The notes under the pieces: generated by a model
Seen by the model: only the letters and a program-made list of their open reading frames with translations
The model's database searches: none
What the model was told of the DNA's origin: nothing
Source: Glandiceps talaboti
Taxonomy: Eukaryota > Hemichordata > Enteropneusta > Spengelidae
DNA: 64,000 nucleotides
Reading direction: 5' to 3'
Assembly: GCF_964340395.1 (NCBI RefSeq)
Contig: NC_135551.1
Span: 18,829,503-18,893,502, forward strand
In this document: piece after piece, positions 12,187 through 22,765 of the stretch
Numbering within the stretch: the first letter of the stretch is position 1
Layout of the letters: every line of letters starts with the position of its first letter
Made by a program: the position numbers and the translations under genes

Positions 12187-12356
12187 ACCAATCAGACCTA
12201 GAGGATCAAAATTTTCCTCTACCCCTCCAGGTGCACTTTAAAGGTGGTGGCAGGGAAAACTATTGTGTTTGTAAGACTAGTTAGGTGTTGTTTGTTTCAA
12301 ATTGGTCAATCACTTGACAGGGAGTACACGTGTTACATTTGACAAACAACCAATCA
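12187..12356. promoter_or_regulatory. cluster of CCAAT-type boxes
   Basis: Three ATTGG/CCAAT words (accaatcag near 12,187, attggtcaatc near 12,301, accaatcaaa near 12,348) lie 40-210 bases upstream of the TATA-like box. They could be NF-Y sites, since the NF-Y motif works in either orientation. Confidence 0.35.
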
Positions 12357-12710
12357 AAAGTCCGGAGTTGATTTCTCCACATTCTTTTATTTTACAGGAA
12401 TACAAACTTATGTAACGTGCACAGGGGTGAACACTGTGTAATGAAGGTATAGACTAGCGTTCCTCGCTAAATGCGTGCAATGACGGATAAGCTCCGGTAT
12501 TGTTGATGAATTATGAATGTATGTGTCGACCCCCGTTTGAATGAAAGTGTAATGTATAAAATTATGTGAAAACCAGGACGTGGTGACGGGGGCTATTGTC
12601 TTGGAATAATAAGGTGTTGTATTTTGTTACCAATTACTCAACTCGTTGACATACAGTTTATTTATTTATTTCACGGAAGGCCGGCAAGTCCCATTTACAG
12701 GCTCCTAAAA

Positions 12711-13450
12711 ATGAAAAATTCAAGAATACAAAACACACAAGCATATCAAACAAACAAAACTAACTTAATGCACATTAAAAACACATTTTTCGATTACTTA
12801 TTCTCTAAGTATGTCAGTCATTTCATGATGAACGAAGAAGTCATAGTCAAATACAGCTGTAAGTCTTGCACAGTCAACCAGTTCAATTCTGATAGAAATC
12901 TTTTAAACAGTTCATGTTCTTTCCTACATTGCAATGTCAGATCCCTTACAAAAAACTTTGATAGCTTTGTTAACTTTCTAAGCATGTTAGATCAAAATTT
13001 TCTTTTTATAGCTCTAACGGAAACATGGTTACATCCCGATTCAAATTGCTGTCTTTATGATTTGCCTTCCTATACTTTCGTTACTTGTAATCGTGAAGCC
13101 TCACAAGGTGGTGGAGTCGCTCTGTATTTTCACAACTCGTTGTCCTTCTCTCGCATTAACACATGTAAAATTAATCACTGCGAATCCATCTTTGGGGAAA
13201 CTATGATCAACAACAAAAAGATTGTTATAGGCGTTATCTACAGAAGACCCAACACACCTTTTAATGAATTCATTGACAGTTTAGAAGCATGCCTTGATCA
13301 GGTGTCAGTGAACGGGCGTGATTGTATTCTCCTTGGCGATATGAATATTGACACATCTTTAGATAGCCCACCCGTTACTCATTACAATACTCTCCTGAAT
13401 ACATACAATATGACACAATTAATTAACACCTCTACCAGAGTTACTAACAC
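12711..13450 (+). pseudogene. LINE ORF, APE endonuclease part
   Basis: The first ATG in the frame is at 12,711; the frame is also open upstream of it. The endonuclease starts near 12,900 with the HCNVRSL motif, then LTETWL, a GGGVALYF turn, YRRPN and GDMNID, the usual order of Asn, Glu, Arg and Asp/Asn active-site motifs of LINE endonucleases. The final SDHYP motif lies after a frame change near 13,450, so this domain is split between frames. The AT-rich N-terminal 60 residues are not recognised. The endonuclease would nick target DNA for target-primed reverse transcription, but this copy is damaged. Confidence 0.85.
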
Positions 13451-14830
13451 CTCACAAATATTACTGACCACTTTATTGAGTCCGGTACAATTGAAACAGA
13501 CATTTCAGACCACTATCCAATTTTCGGCATTATTAAAAGTCTGCATCACGTTTTTGAAAACAGTACCAAAACACACACCTACGATTTCAGGAATTACAAC
13601 AAAGAGGCCTTCTTAGCTGACCTAAGCAATGTATCCTGGCAACCAGTCCACATGTGCGAAGATCCGTCTGAAGCATACAATATTTTTAATGATTTATTTC
13701 ATACTGTTATCAGAAGACATCTTCGAATAAAAACATTTACAAGAACACAAAAGTCAATTAAAAGACCCTGGATCACAAAGGGCTTATTTACATCCATACA
13801 TACAAAACACAAACTTTTCTCGAAAATGAAAAATCACCCAAGGAATAACCAAATTAAAAATAAGTATACTAGGTACAGGAATACATTGACGAAGCTCCTT
13901 AGGTTGGCTAAGAAAAACTACTACACCAATAAAATTTCAAATGCCTCTGGCAACACCAACAAAACTTGGCTTATTATTAAAGAGATGTTGAACAAAACAC
14001 ATACCAAATGTTCTCCCGATAAATTAACTACAAACAACCCTGGAAACACATGCTTAACAGATACAAGAGATATTGCTCAAGAATTCAATAATTATTTCAC
14101 TGGTATTGGGCCCAATCTTGCTCAAAAGATTACAAGCAACAAAGACTTTAGACAATACCTGGATGGGAACTACCTCAACTCCTTTTTCTTTCACCCCGTG
14201 TCTGAAGAAGACGTCCTTGGAGAAATATTCAAGCTTGATCCCCGCAAAGCTACCGGTCAGGACACAATTAATCCCCTCTTAGTTATACACGCTGCTCACA
14301 TTATTGCATGCCCTCTCACACATATAATTAACTGTTCTCTCAACAATGGTATTTTTCCAAGTCTACTTAAGATTGCCAAGGTAATACCTATTTATAAAAA
14401 AGGTTCGCCATGCGATGTTGGCAATTATCGCCCCATTTCAATTTTGCCCGTAATCAGTAAAGTGTTTGAATCTATTGTCAATCATCAACTTGTTGTATAT
14501 TTTGAAAAATACAACATCCTCATCAAAACTCAGTTTGGTTTCAGGAAAAAACACAGTACTAAGCTTGCCCTGGTTGACCTGATCACTGGTATTGCTAATA
14601 AGCTGGACAATGGATATCTGACATGTGGTATATTCATTGATTTGCGGAAAGCCTTTGACACAATAGACCATAGTATTCTTCTACAGAAACTGAGTCACTA
14701 TGGTGTCAGAGGCTTGCCTTTACTTTGGTTTAAAAGTTATCTCTCCCAGCGTAAGCAGTGTGTCTGTATAAATAATGTTACCTCGCCATATAGCGAAATA
14801 CAATGTGGAGTACCACAAGGCTCAATTTTT
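13450..14830 (+). pseudogene. LINE ORF, endonuclease tail and reverse transcriptase
   Basis: The frame carries the endonuclease SDHYP motif at about 13,510, a linker rich in Lys and Asn, then reverse transcriptase motifs: IPIYKKG, NYRPIS, QFGFRKKHST, the motif A equivalent DLRKAFDT and the motif B equivalent GVPQGS. The frame is lost just after GVPQGS in a run of T residues at 14,824-14,829, where one extra base puts the rest out of frame. The family polymerises DNA on its own RNA at a nicked target; this copy cannot do so. Confidence 0.85.
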
Positions 14831-15116
14831 AGGCCCCCTTCTCTTTCTGATTTACATCAATGATATTGTGAACGCTACTGATGCATTTGAATTTCGATTA
14901 TTTGCCGACGACACAAACTTGTTTCAATTTATCAACAATCCCTCAAATATAATTCAGCTTGATCAACTCCATTTCGACTTCAGGAAAGTATGTGACTGGT
15001 GCGACGCCAATAGGCTCACTATCAATGTAGAAAAAACTAATTTCATGATTACTAGTATTAAGACTTCGCAAAGATTGGTGAAAACGGAGGGAAGTCTGGG
15101 CATCAATCGCTCATAA
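14826..15116 (+). pseudogene. LINE reverse transcriptase, catalytic FADD segment
   Basis: It continues from GVPQGS in another frame with GPLLFLIYIND and then RLFADDTNLF, the motif C box with its two catalytic aspartates. It then runs through the thumb region (ANRLTINVEKTN) and stops at 15,114. The catalytic residues are intact; only reading frames are broken. Confidence 0.85.
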
Positions 15117-15731
15117 ATTTCACAAGTAACGTCAACCAATTATCTTGGCGTGTGTTTAGATCAAAATATGCTTTGGACATCACACATTGAAAAAGTTAGG
15201 AAAGCAATTTCTCCAATTAATGGCATAATTTCCAAAATTCGCTATTACGTACCTAAATCTACTCTTCTTCTGCTGTATAACTCTATGATCTTGCCCCATA
15301 TCTCATAGTGTATAGAGATATGGGGCAATACATACAATACATTTCTCAAGCCTATCTTAAACCTTCAAAAGAAAGTTATTCGCTTTATAACTTTTTCAAA
15401 TATTGGTGCTCCCTCCTCCCCTCTTTTTCAGCAACTAGGAATTCTAAGTGTCCACCAGCAATGCAAATTTAATACTTCTTTATTTATTTTTGATTTGAGG
15501 GCCGGTCACTTCCCGCAAACAGTTAACGACTATTTCAACACGCCACCAAATACGTATCACACTCGGAATACAACGAGAGATAACTTTTACATTCCAAAAG
15601 TAAATCTTACTTTGACGCAACACAATTATGCAGCTGCAAAACATTGGAACTCCTTACCTGAAGAATTGAAAAAAATACAATCCAGGACTACTTTTAAATC
15701 TCAGTTAAAACAGTATTTGTTACAAAATTAA
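15117..15731 (+). pseudogene. LINE C-terminal region
   Basis: The region holds YLGVCLDQ, a helical stretch, a TAG near 15,306, then the conserved C-terminal part ending in AAAKHWNSLPEELK and FKSQLKQYLL before TAA at 15,731. The WNSLP motif and the final FKxxLKxYLL are typical of the CR1/L2/Rex-type C-terminus. Confidence 0.8.
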
Positions 15732-16060
15732 TTCAGCTTTTTCTACCTTACATTGCATTTAATGCCAGTTGTTATATTTTTTTTTTATGTGAACGCGTTT
15801 TGTTTTGTTTGTTTTTTGTTTGTTTTTGTTTTAATTTCAAATTTGTTTTTGTTTTTGCTTTGATTATTTTATTTGTTTAATCAATTGTAGTATGGGCCAC
15901 AAACTTGACTAGTTTGTTTCAAACTATTTCTGTGGTCCAGCCATAAACTCTGTATTCATCCATCAGTTTAATTGTAATATTTATTCCACTGTCTTTTGTA
16001 CTTTCTCTCTTGTTATGTTGATATGATTTTGAGTTTGTGGCAAATAAAATACTATATCTA

Positions 16061-17880
16061 AAATACATTATGAGGCAAATATATAAAATCAATATTGTCA
16101 GGTGGACAATCTGGAAAACTAAATTTGATAAATTAAAGTCAATATTCAAAATACTACAACAAAGACCACTATACGTTGTTATACATGTACATCTGTGAAC
16201 GGCACAGTGTTTAAAAACATTAAATTTACTGGCATCAGGTTTGTAAACTTTCTAGTTCTCCGATCCGGCATCTGTGGAACTTTAAAATGTAACTTGAAAA
16301 GCATATATGGACTATCATAAACATTACTTACACACTTGTAAAAAATACCATGTCTAAAAACATCCTCCGTTGCGCTGAGAGGGGATTGGCAAATCGAAAA
16401 ACTTGCATAATGTGCATATTGTGTCGGTTAAAAATTATTCCGTTTAATGAATTTTCCAGAACCCTTTCAATGCTAGCCTGTGGTTTATTTTGGCAAGGTT
16501 ACCAAATGATTGAGCCCTATTCCAGAATACTCCCCATGAGTGATCAAGGTATGCTGTTCCTGCGCCAAACCACAATTGAATGGGGTTGGCTAAGTATCTC
16601 CAAATATAGATTACGATCCAACCTCTCCTTGCAAATCCCACACTTAAAGAAATCTCTTATTATGTATGAACACTGTAGTCGATTACCACTGTTATTTTAT
16701 ACTAGTGTATCATACATTTGCACATCTCCAGAATACGGGAAGTATGCCATATAACTGCACAAATGAAAATCAGCGACAACGTTTTTTTGTGAGCTTGAAG
16801 GGAAGAGGGAACTGGGAAACAATTTGTACAAAATATTTTCTCATCAGCCCCCACCCCTTCCCTAAGTGCTGTTCGTTCCCTCGGTTTGCATTTGCGCGGA
16901 AATGTAATTCAGGCCAGATATACTCTCTGTCTAAAATAGGTGGAACAACATTATCCACATATTAGGGCAAGAAATGGCAAGACAACTAGTTTATTAACTG
17001 TTGAAAGCTTCATAAGACAGTTGATTTCTCGGGATTCAATTACGATATGAGCAGTCAAATTTTTGGTCGCTTCTTTCTTTATGTGAGGAGGATTTAATTT
17101 AGAAGTGTTTAAGACGATTTTTATGAAGATAGCACACTCGAGTAAACATATAACTATCAATCCAACAATATATACCAATGACAACTGTCAATCAAACGTG
17201 TCACGTGAACTGATTGCTTTGGTAAATGAAAATATAATTTCATTGAGACACTGACCCGCCCCTGTGCTACATCCAAGTGGGACACACATAAGTATATTAA
17301 TTACGCATATAAAGTCCAGATACGTCCTGATAAAGGAAGTCAAAAGTACAAACCATGTTTGGCAGTGTCATTTTATTTTGGTACATGCAAATGTATAATT
17401 GTTTTTTCTTCTTAGCTAACATAAAATGGAATATTAATGCTAGTACCTTTAGAATTCAAACTGTTCTTACTACATTTATCAAGTAAACAAATATACCTCA
17501 CGTCTGAATAAAGACTTGAATATGTGCTGAACAAGAAAAAATGAATCGATTAACTAGAGATTCTTACATTAATACTTTGGTGACTTCTGCACAAATGTTG
17601 AAGACATTCATTGACATCACTGTACCAGTCATTCTGTAACGTACACGTACTAATACTCTATCGTTGAGTGATATGCAAATAGTAAACATACGTCATACTA
17701 CTGAGCAAACGCGCACTCTGATTGGATGATAAAGTTAAGGCTGACATGTAAACAACCGCATTGCAGTTATCAGAGAGGTGCATGATGCTACGCTCGACAG
17801 TATAACGCGGAAGTGATTTTATTTTAACATGAAACAGCATTTTTAGACATTCAAAAATGAATTCATAGTCGCAGGTGACG
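16061..17880. other. no supported gene
   Basis: A 134-codon plus-strand open frame (16,350-16,754) and overlapping minus-strand frames show no domain, and their length is near chance. The segment 17,690-17,830, with the words gcgcactctgattggatgat and aaggctgacatgtaaaca, looks like dispersed repeat DNA associated with palindrome 2. Confidence 0.4.
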
Positions 17881-17886
17881 TATAAG

Positions 17887-18027
17887 TATGTTATTTGCCA
17901 AATACTGTTCCACATCTTGCTGCTCGAGGTAATTTTTCTGGTATAACGGCTCGCCTCCGGCTCTCCGTTATACCAGAAAAATTACCTCTCGCAGCAAGAT
18001 ATGGAACGGTATTTGGCAAATAACATA
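17887..18027. repeat. long palindrome 2 (63-bp arms)
   Basis: Left arm 17,887-17,949 pairs almost perfectly with 17,965-18,027. Arms contain tatgttatttgccaaatac and ggtaatttttctggtataac. The loop reads ctcgcctccggctct, close to that of palindrome 1 although the arms are unrelated. It ends 28 bases from the DCAF6-like exon. Confidence 0.85.
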
Positions 18028-18054
18028 TGAAATATGTATGGAATGAAAACGTAC

Positions 18055-18150
18055 CAGTTGCTCTAGTACCCAACATCCTCCTATCAAAGAGTCTGACAGA
18101 GCTGTCGGAACAGCCTACAGCTAACTGATATGGAATTATAGGATTAACGG
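18055..18150 (-). CDS. DCAF6-like WD40 exon (partial or orphan)
   Basis: The minus-strand frame encodes [13 protein letters not shown] and then [11 protein letters not shown], which I recognise as the WD40 segment of DCAF6/NRIP, a substrate receptor for CUL4-DDB1 ubiquitin ligase. It ends at a GT donor (ctg|gtacgt), phase 1. The acceptor is less sure: the only nearby AG is the ctag just before the exon, with a poor pyrimidine tract. I found no other DCAF6 exons in either direction. The missing upstream exons would have to lie across the zinc-finger gene. This may be an exon of a gene with very large introns, or a relic. The homology is strong to the eye but no database search was made. Confidence 0.6.
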
Positions 18151-18423
18151 CTAGTGATGTCACATTTGATCAAAATATCATGTTATCATGGAGACACAAA
18201 ATCCTATGATTAGTACATTTCCTATAACTTACAAGTTTCATCACACAACATACAATAAAATTATAATTACAGGTTTTTCTTTTTTTTTTAAATCTGTGAA
18301 TGAGGAGCAAGTTAGAAGCAGTGGCCTTTCGTGAGTGTAGCGCCAGCAGCGGCAGAAAGGAGGCAGAGGACCAGACTACGCGGAAGCAGGAAGAAATAAC
18401 AGTTCTGGTACGTTTGCGAGAAT

Positions 18424-18556
18424 ATGGCTCAACTGTCCTCGACTCGTTCTTGGCTACATGTGCAGGACGTAACTAACCCCGTTTCTCAGCTGTCACTAGA
18501 ATGTATGTACGGCAGTAGTGTACAATTTTCTCTGAGTAAGATGTTCCCTGGCAGAG
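18424..18556 (+). CDS. zinc-finger gene, first coding exon
   Basis: Forty-four codons from an ATG with A at -3 and G at +4, ending in AG|GTATGT. It reads MAQLSSTRSWLHVQ at the start and SLSKMFPGR at the end, with no known domain. I infer it because exon 2 has no upstream ATG of its own and this exon's phase fits exactly. A 5' UTR is probably in the GC-richer sequence 18,320-18,423, which holds a possible extra donor (ctg|gtacgt near 18,408). Confidence 0.55.
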
Positions 18557-19216
18557 GTATGTAGCATGTACATTTTTTCTTCAGAAGCAAGTGTACGCCA
18601 TCCTGGTCCATAGTCCATGTTTTTCAAGTCTAGCTTGTAACCAAGGAAATATTTTTATAGTGATTCACCGGCTATGGAACAATATGCTAGAAACAATTCT
18701 CGTTACTACTAGATACCAAATTCAAAAACTCATTCTGCCCATGAACAAATTCAATACATGTATATAGACTGGAACATTCTTGACAATAGCGTAGTTACAT
18801 CATGTATAAGCTGGAACTGTTGATACCATGTTCTGTACGTGACCAACAGGACATGTATCTGCGGTAAACATCAAAGGATATCTCTAAATTTACCCTACCT
18901 GTGACCCACCTAACTACCATCTCTGTCAAGGGGTAGTACGAGACGCAGTAAATGTTTACAGTACAGTGTTCCTTTGCATACATTAGATGAATTAGCCATT
19001 TCCTGGATGCTATCTGAGTTGTTTACGCCTCAGTGGTCTGAGTTTACGCCATGTTTACACTCAGGCTGGGGTTAAAATTTACAGCAGGGGGGCCAAGGGA
19101 GAAATTATAGTAATATTACATTTCGTATTGTCAAAAATGTGTTGCAATATTTGTGAACATGGAAAACACTGTTGAAAAGCATGTTTAACTACAATGTCAA
19201 ATTCAATGAAGTTATA

Positions 19217-19248
<32 letters not shown>

Positions 19249-20618
19249 AAATTAATAATAATAAATCAATAAATATTAATTAATCATCCACAATTGCAAA
19301 TATGCTGATGTTGATCAACTCAGCATTCCTTTCAAATTTCAGATATTGAGAGTCATCATTTTCAAATTCAATTAGTACTTTTCTGGCACGCCATCATCTC
19401 TCATTGCCTCACTATGCCTAAGCAGATCATAGAAAATTAATCTGGTCTAGACAGAATTAAACCATTCCTAGGCCTAGCTCCAGGACTGTTACAGCATTTA
19501 TTCAAAGTCAGTTTGTGTACACTTAAGTCTTTGATAATTTGATTTCAATCAAATATACCAATACTGTCATATCCTCATTTAGCATTTGAATTTCTAACTT
19601 CAATGTTATCATTTTGTTTTTCTATATAGCCAGTAAAACAAACTACATATACAGAAAGTTAAATGCTATTAAGAAACCGGTCTTTCGTGATGTATATGGA
19701 CAGTGTTTCAGTGGAGATGGAGTCTTGTCTCAACATAAAAGAATGCACACATGTGAGAAGCCATACAAATGTGATGTATGTGGAAAGAGTTTCAGTCACA
19801 GCAGTCACCTAATTAGACATGAAAGTACCCACACCGGTGATAAACCATACAGATGTGATGTGTGTGGAAAAGATTTCATTCAAAAAGTACAATTAACCAG
19901 GCATGGAAGAAAACACACTGGTGAGAAGTCATACAAATGCGATGTATGTGGAAAGAGTTTCAGTGTCGATGGTAATCTCATCAGACATAGAAGAATCCAC
20001 AGTGGTGAGAAGTCATACAAATGTGATGTATGTGGAAAGGCTTTCGGTGAGAAAGGAAAGATGGCTATACATAGAAGAATGCACACTGGTGAAAAACCAT
20101 ACCTATGTGATGTGTGTGGACAAGGTTTCAGTCACCAAGGAAGTTTGACTGTACATAGAAGAATCCACACTGATGAAAAGCCATACAAATGTAATGTATG
20201 TGGAAAGAGTTTCAGAGTCGATGGTAATCTCGTCAGACATAAAAGAATACACACTGGTGAGAAACCATACAAATGTGATCTATGCGGAAAGCCTTTCGCT
20301 GAGAAAGGAAAGATGGCTATACATAGAAGAATCCACACTGGTGAAAAGCCATACAAATGTGATGTGTGTGGACAGGGTTTCAAACACAAAGGAAGTATGA
20401 CTGTACATAAAAGAATCCACACTGGTGAGAAGCCATACAAATGTGATATATGTGGACAGGGTTTCAGTCAGAAAGTAAACACGGTTGTACATAGAAGAAC
20501 CCACACTGGTGAAAAGCCATACAAATGTGATGAATGTGGAAAGAGTTTCATTGCCACCAGTAATCTCGTCAGACATAAAAGAAGAATCCACAATGGTGAT
20601 AAAACCAAACAAATGTGA
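18424..20618 (+). CDS. C2H2 zinc-finger protein gene (2 coding exons, 373 residues)
   Basis: Exon 1 is 18,424-18,556 and exon 2 is 19,630-20,618; the intron is 1,073 bp. Exon 1 ends in phase 1 and exon 2 starts with the two bases that complete the codon. The product has a 44-residue leader, a short basic linker, one degenerate finger and ten intact C2H2 fingers with TGEKPY-type linkers. It is presumably a nuclear DNA-binding protein. There is no KRAB, SCAN or BTB domain. Fingers 4-6 and 7-9 are a duplicated three-finger block. The frame ends at TGA 20,618 because of an extra base; finger sequence continues beyond in other frames, so the C-terminus is truncated relative to its ancestor. The target is unknown. 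Confidence 0.75.
19630..20618 (+). CDS. zinc-finger gene, finger exon
   Basis: The acceptor is tttttctatatag. The only in-frame ATG before the intact fingers is inside degenerate finger 1, so translation must begin upstream. Finger 1 lacks its first cysteines (it reads DVYGQCF) but keeps the histidines. Fingers 2-11 follow C-x2-C-x12-H-x3-H; finger 11 has one extra residue between the histidines. Inter-finger linkers are TGEKP, TGDKP, SGEKS and TDEKP. Confidence 0.85.
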
Positions 20619-20782
20619 TGTATGTGGAAAGAATTTCAGAGTGAAAGGAAGTGTAACTGTACATAGAAGAATCCACACTGGTGATAAAACCATACAACTT
20701 TGAGTTTGATGTATGTGGACAGGGTTTTACTAGAAGAAGGAAACTCAACCCAACATAGCAGGATCTGATACACGCGAGTGAA
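20619..20782 (+). pseudogene. frameshifted zinc-finger remnants 3' of the ORF
   Basis: One more good finger (KCDVCGKNF...VHRRIHTGDK) is readable about 20,606-20,693 in a different frame. After it comes a decayed finger with DVCGQGF that lacks its first cysteine and has a third frame break near 20,748. Both main breaks are the same extra A in a linker that reads gataaaacc where an intact linker reads gataaacc. Confidence 0.8.
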
Positions 20783-20885
20783 AAACCATTCTTGCAAACC
20801 AGAGTTATTATTTCTACCACTACATTTCGAAATAAGTGTGGGAGGCTCATTAAGAACATTGCTGTAAAACAGGCCGTGGTTTACG
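20783..20885 (+). repeat. ~100-bp dispersed repeat, copy 1
   Basis: Nearly identical, in reverse orientation, to 45,672-45,773. Shared words include aaaccagagttattatttct and taccactacattt, then ggaggctcattaagaac and gtaaaacaggccgtggttt. Function unknown. Confidence 0.8.
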
Positions 20886-21360
20886 AAGGAGTCTTAATAA
20901 GATAACCAAAAACAGATCTAGTTTTAGCTTTGAAGTAATTTTTCTGATGTTTTGATTGACTAAAAAGCTGTTTTTGATACTTAGACTTTTACAACTGTGC
21001 TTGGCATGTATTTTACAAGCTAACTGATAATTAATTGTAGTGTTCAATTTGTCAATAGACGTACACAAAAAGTTGTTATTGATTACATATTTTATTATCT
21101 ACTGTAAGGAAAGGTTATATTTGTTTTTGTGTGTGGATGCGATATCTCAAAAACTAAAGCTGAAACTTTCTACACATCTTCCATTTGGTAAAGACAAAAA
21201 CTGATTACGTTTTATTAAACATCCAAAGAATATTAAAAGAGTCATTTGCATAATTAAGGCTTTTTGGTTATTAGACTATATCCCAAGAATGGAGACTTTA
21301 AATTCCATATAAATTGGTACATAAACCATAGTTTGTTTATGTAGCTTACAGTTTTAATGA
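20886..21360. other. 3' flank of zinc-finger gene
   Basis: AT-rich, no exon seen. An ATTAAA word near 21,233 could serve as a polyadenylation signal. Confidence 0.3.
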
Positions 21361-22765
21361 CTAATTTACATAATTAATTATTTTTAGGAGTTGAGACATA
21401 TCTTTAAGAATGCTCACTTCCAATTCCTTATAATTTGGTAAATACAAATGCATAGCTTTAGTCTCAATAAGAATTTACATAATTAATGATTTTTAGTAGT
21501 TGAGGCATTTAAGAATGCTCACTTCCAATTCCTTATAATTTAGTAAATACAAATGCATAGCTTTAGTCTCAATAAGAATTTACATAATTAATGATTTTTA
21601 GTAGTTGAGGCATTTAAGAATGCTCACTTCCAATTCCTTATAATTTAGTAAATACAAATGCATAGCTTTAGTCTCAATAAGAATTTACATAATTAATGAT
21701 TTTTAGTAGTTGAGGCATTTAAGAATGCTCACTTCCAATTCCTTATAATTTAGTAAATACAAATGCATAGCTTTAGTCTCAATAAGAATTTACATAATTA
21801 ATGATTTTTAGTAGTTGAGGCATTTAAGAATACTCACTTCCAATTCCTTATAATTTGGTAAATACAAATGCATAGCTTTAGTCTCAATAAGAATTTACAT
21901 AATTAATGATTTTTAGTAGTTGAGGCATTTAAGAATACTCACTTCCAATTCCTTATAATTTGGTAAATACAAATGCATAGCTTTAGTCTCAATAAGAATT
22001 TACATAATTAATGATTTTTAGTAGTTGAGGCATTTAAGAATGCTCACTTCCAATTCCTTATAATTTAGTAAATACAAATGCATAGCTTTAGTCTCAATAA
22101 GAATTTACATAATTAATGATTTTTAGTAGTTGAGACATATCTTTAAGAATGCTCACTTCCAATTCCTTATAATTTAGTAAATACAAATGCATAGCTTTAG
22201 TCTCAATAAGAATTTACATAATTAATGATTTTTAGTAGTTGAGGCATTTAAGAATGCTCACTTCCAATTCCTTATAATTTAGTAAATACAAATGCATAGC
22301 TTTAGTTTCAATAAGAATTTACATAATTAATGATTTTTAGTAGTTGAGGCATTTAAGAATGCTCACTTCCAATTCCTTATAATTTGGTAAATACAAATGC
22401 ATAGCTTTAGTCTCAATAAGAATTTACATAATTAATGATTTTTAGTAGTTGAGGCATTTAAGAATACTCACTTCCAATTCCTTATAATTTAGTAAATACA
22501 AATGCATAGCTTTAGTTTCAATAAGAATTTACATAATTAATGATTTTTAGTAGTTGAGGCATTTAAGAATACTCACTTCCAATTCCTTATAATTTAGTAA
22601 ATACAAATGCATAGCTTTAGTTTCAATAAGAATTTACATAATTAATGATTTTTAGTAGTTGAGGCATTTAAGAATGCTCACTTCCAATTCCTTATAATTT
22701 AGTAAATACAAATGCATAGCTTTAGTCTCAATAAGAATTTACATAATTAATGATTTTTAGTAGTT
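21361..22765 (+). repeat. 105-bp satellite, ~12 units plus partials
   Basis: Units start at 21,471 and repeat every 105 bp, with one 109-bp unit at 22,101 that carries gagacatatctttaag like the first divergent copy. Each contains acataattaatgattttta and aaatgcatagctttag. Copies differ at about three diagnostic sites (aatgctc/aatactc, tttagta/tttggta, agtctc/agtttc), so the array was homogenised recently. It has TAATTA and ATGCAT words but no open frame. Confidence 0.95.

Larger units (their letters stand above)
12560..16060 (+). mobile_element. degenerate CR1/L2/Jockey-type non-LTR retrotransposon
   Basis: A LINE with an APE-type endonuclease, then reverse transcriptase, then the C-terminal region typical of this group with the WNSLP motif. 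It is broken by at least two single-base frameshifts (about 13,450 and 14,826) and by stops (about 15,114 and a TAG near 15,306), so it cannot encode a working polyprotein. The 3' tail is T/G-rich, carries a hairpin with gggccacaaa/tctgtggtcc near 15,895-15,939, and ends near the AATAAA-like word at 16,042. The 5' boundary is approximate. No target-site duplication was established. Confidence 0.85.

Noticed and set aside
16350-16754. 134-codon plus-strand frame 3' of the LINE
   Set aside because: No domain recognised, overlaps a minus-strand frame of similar quality, and length is compatible with chance.
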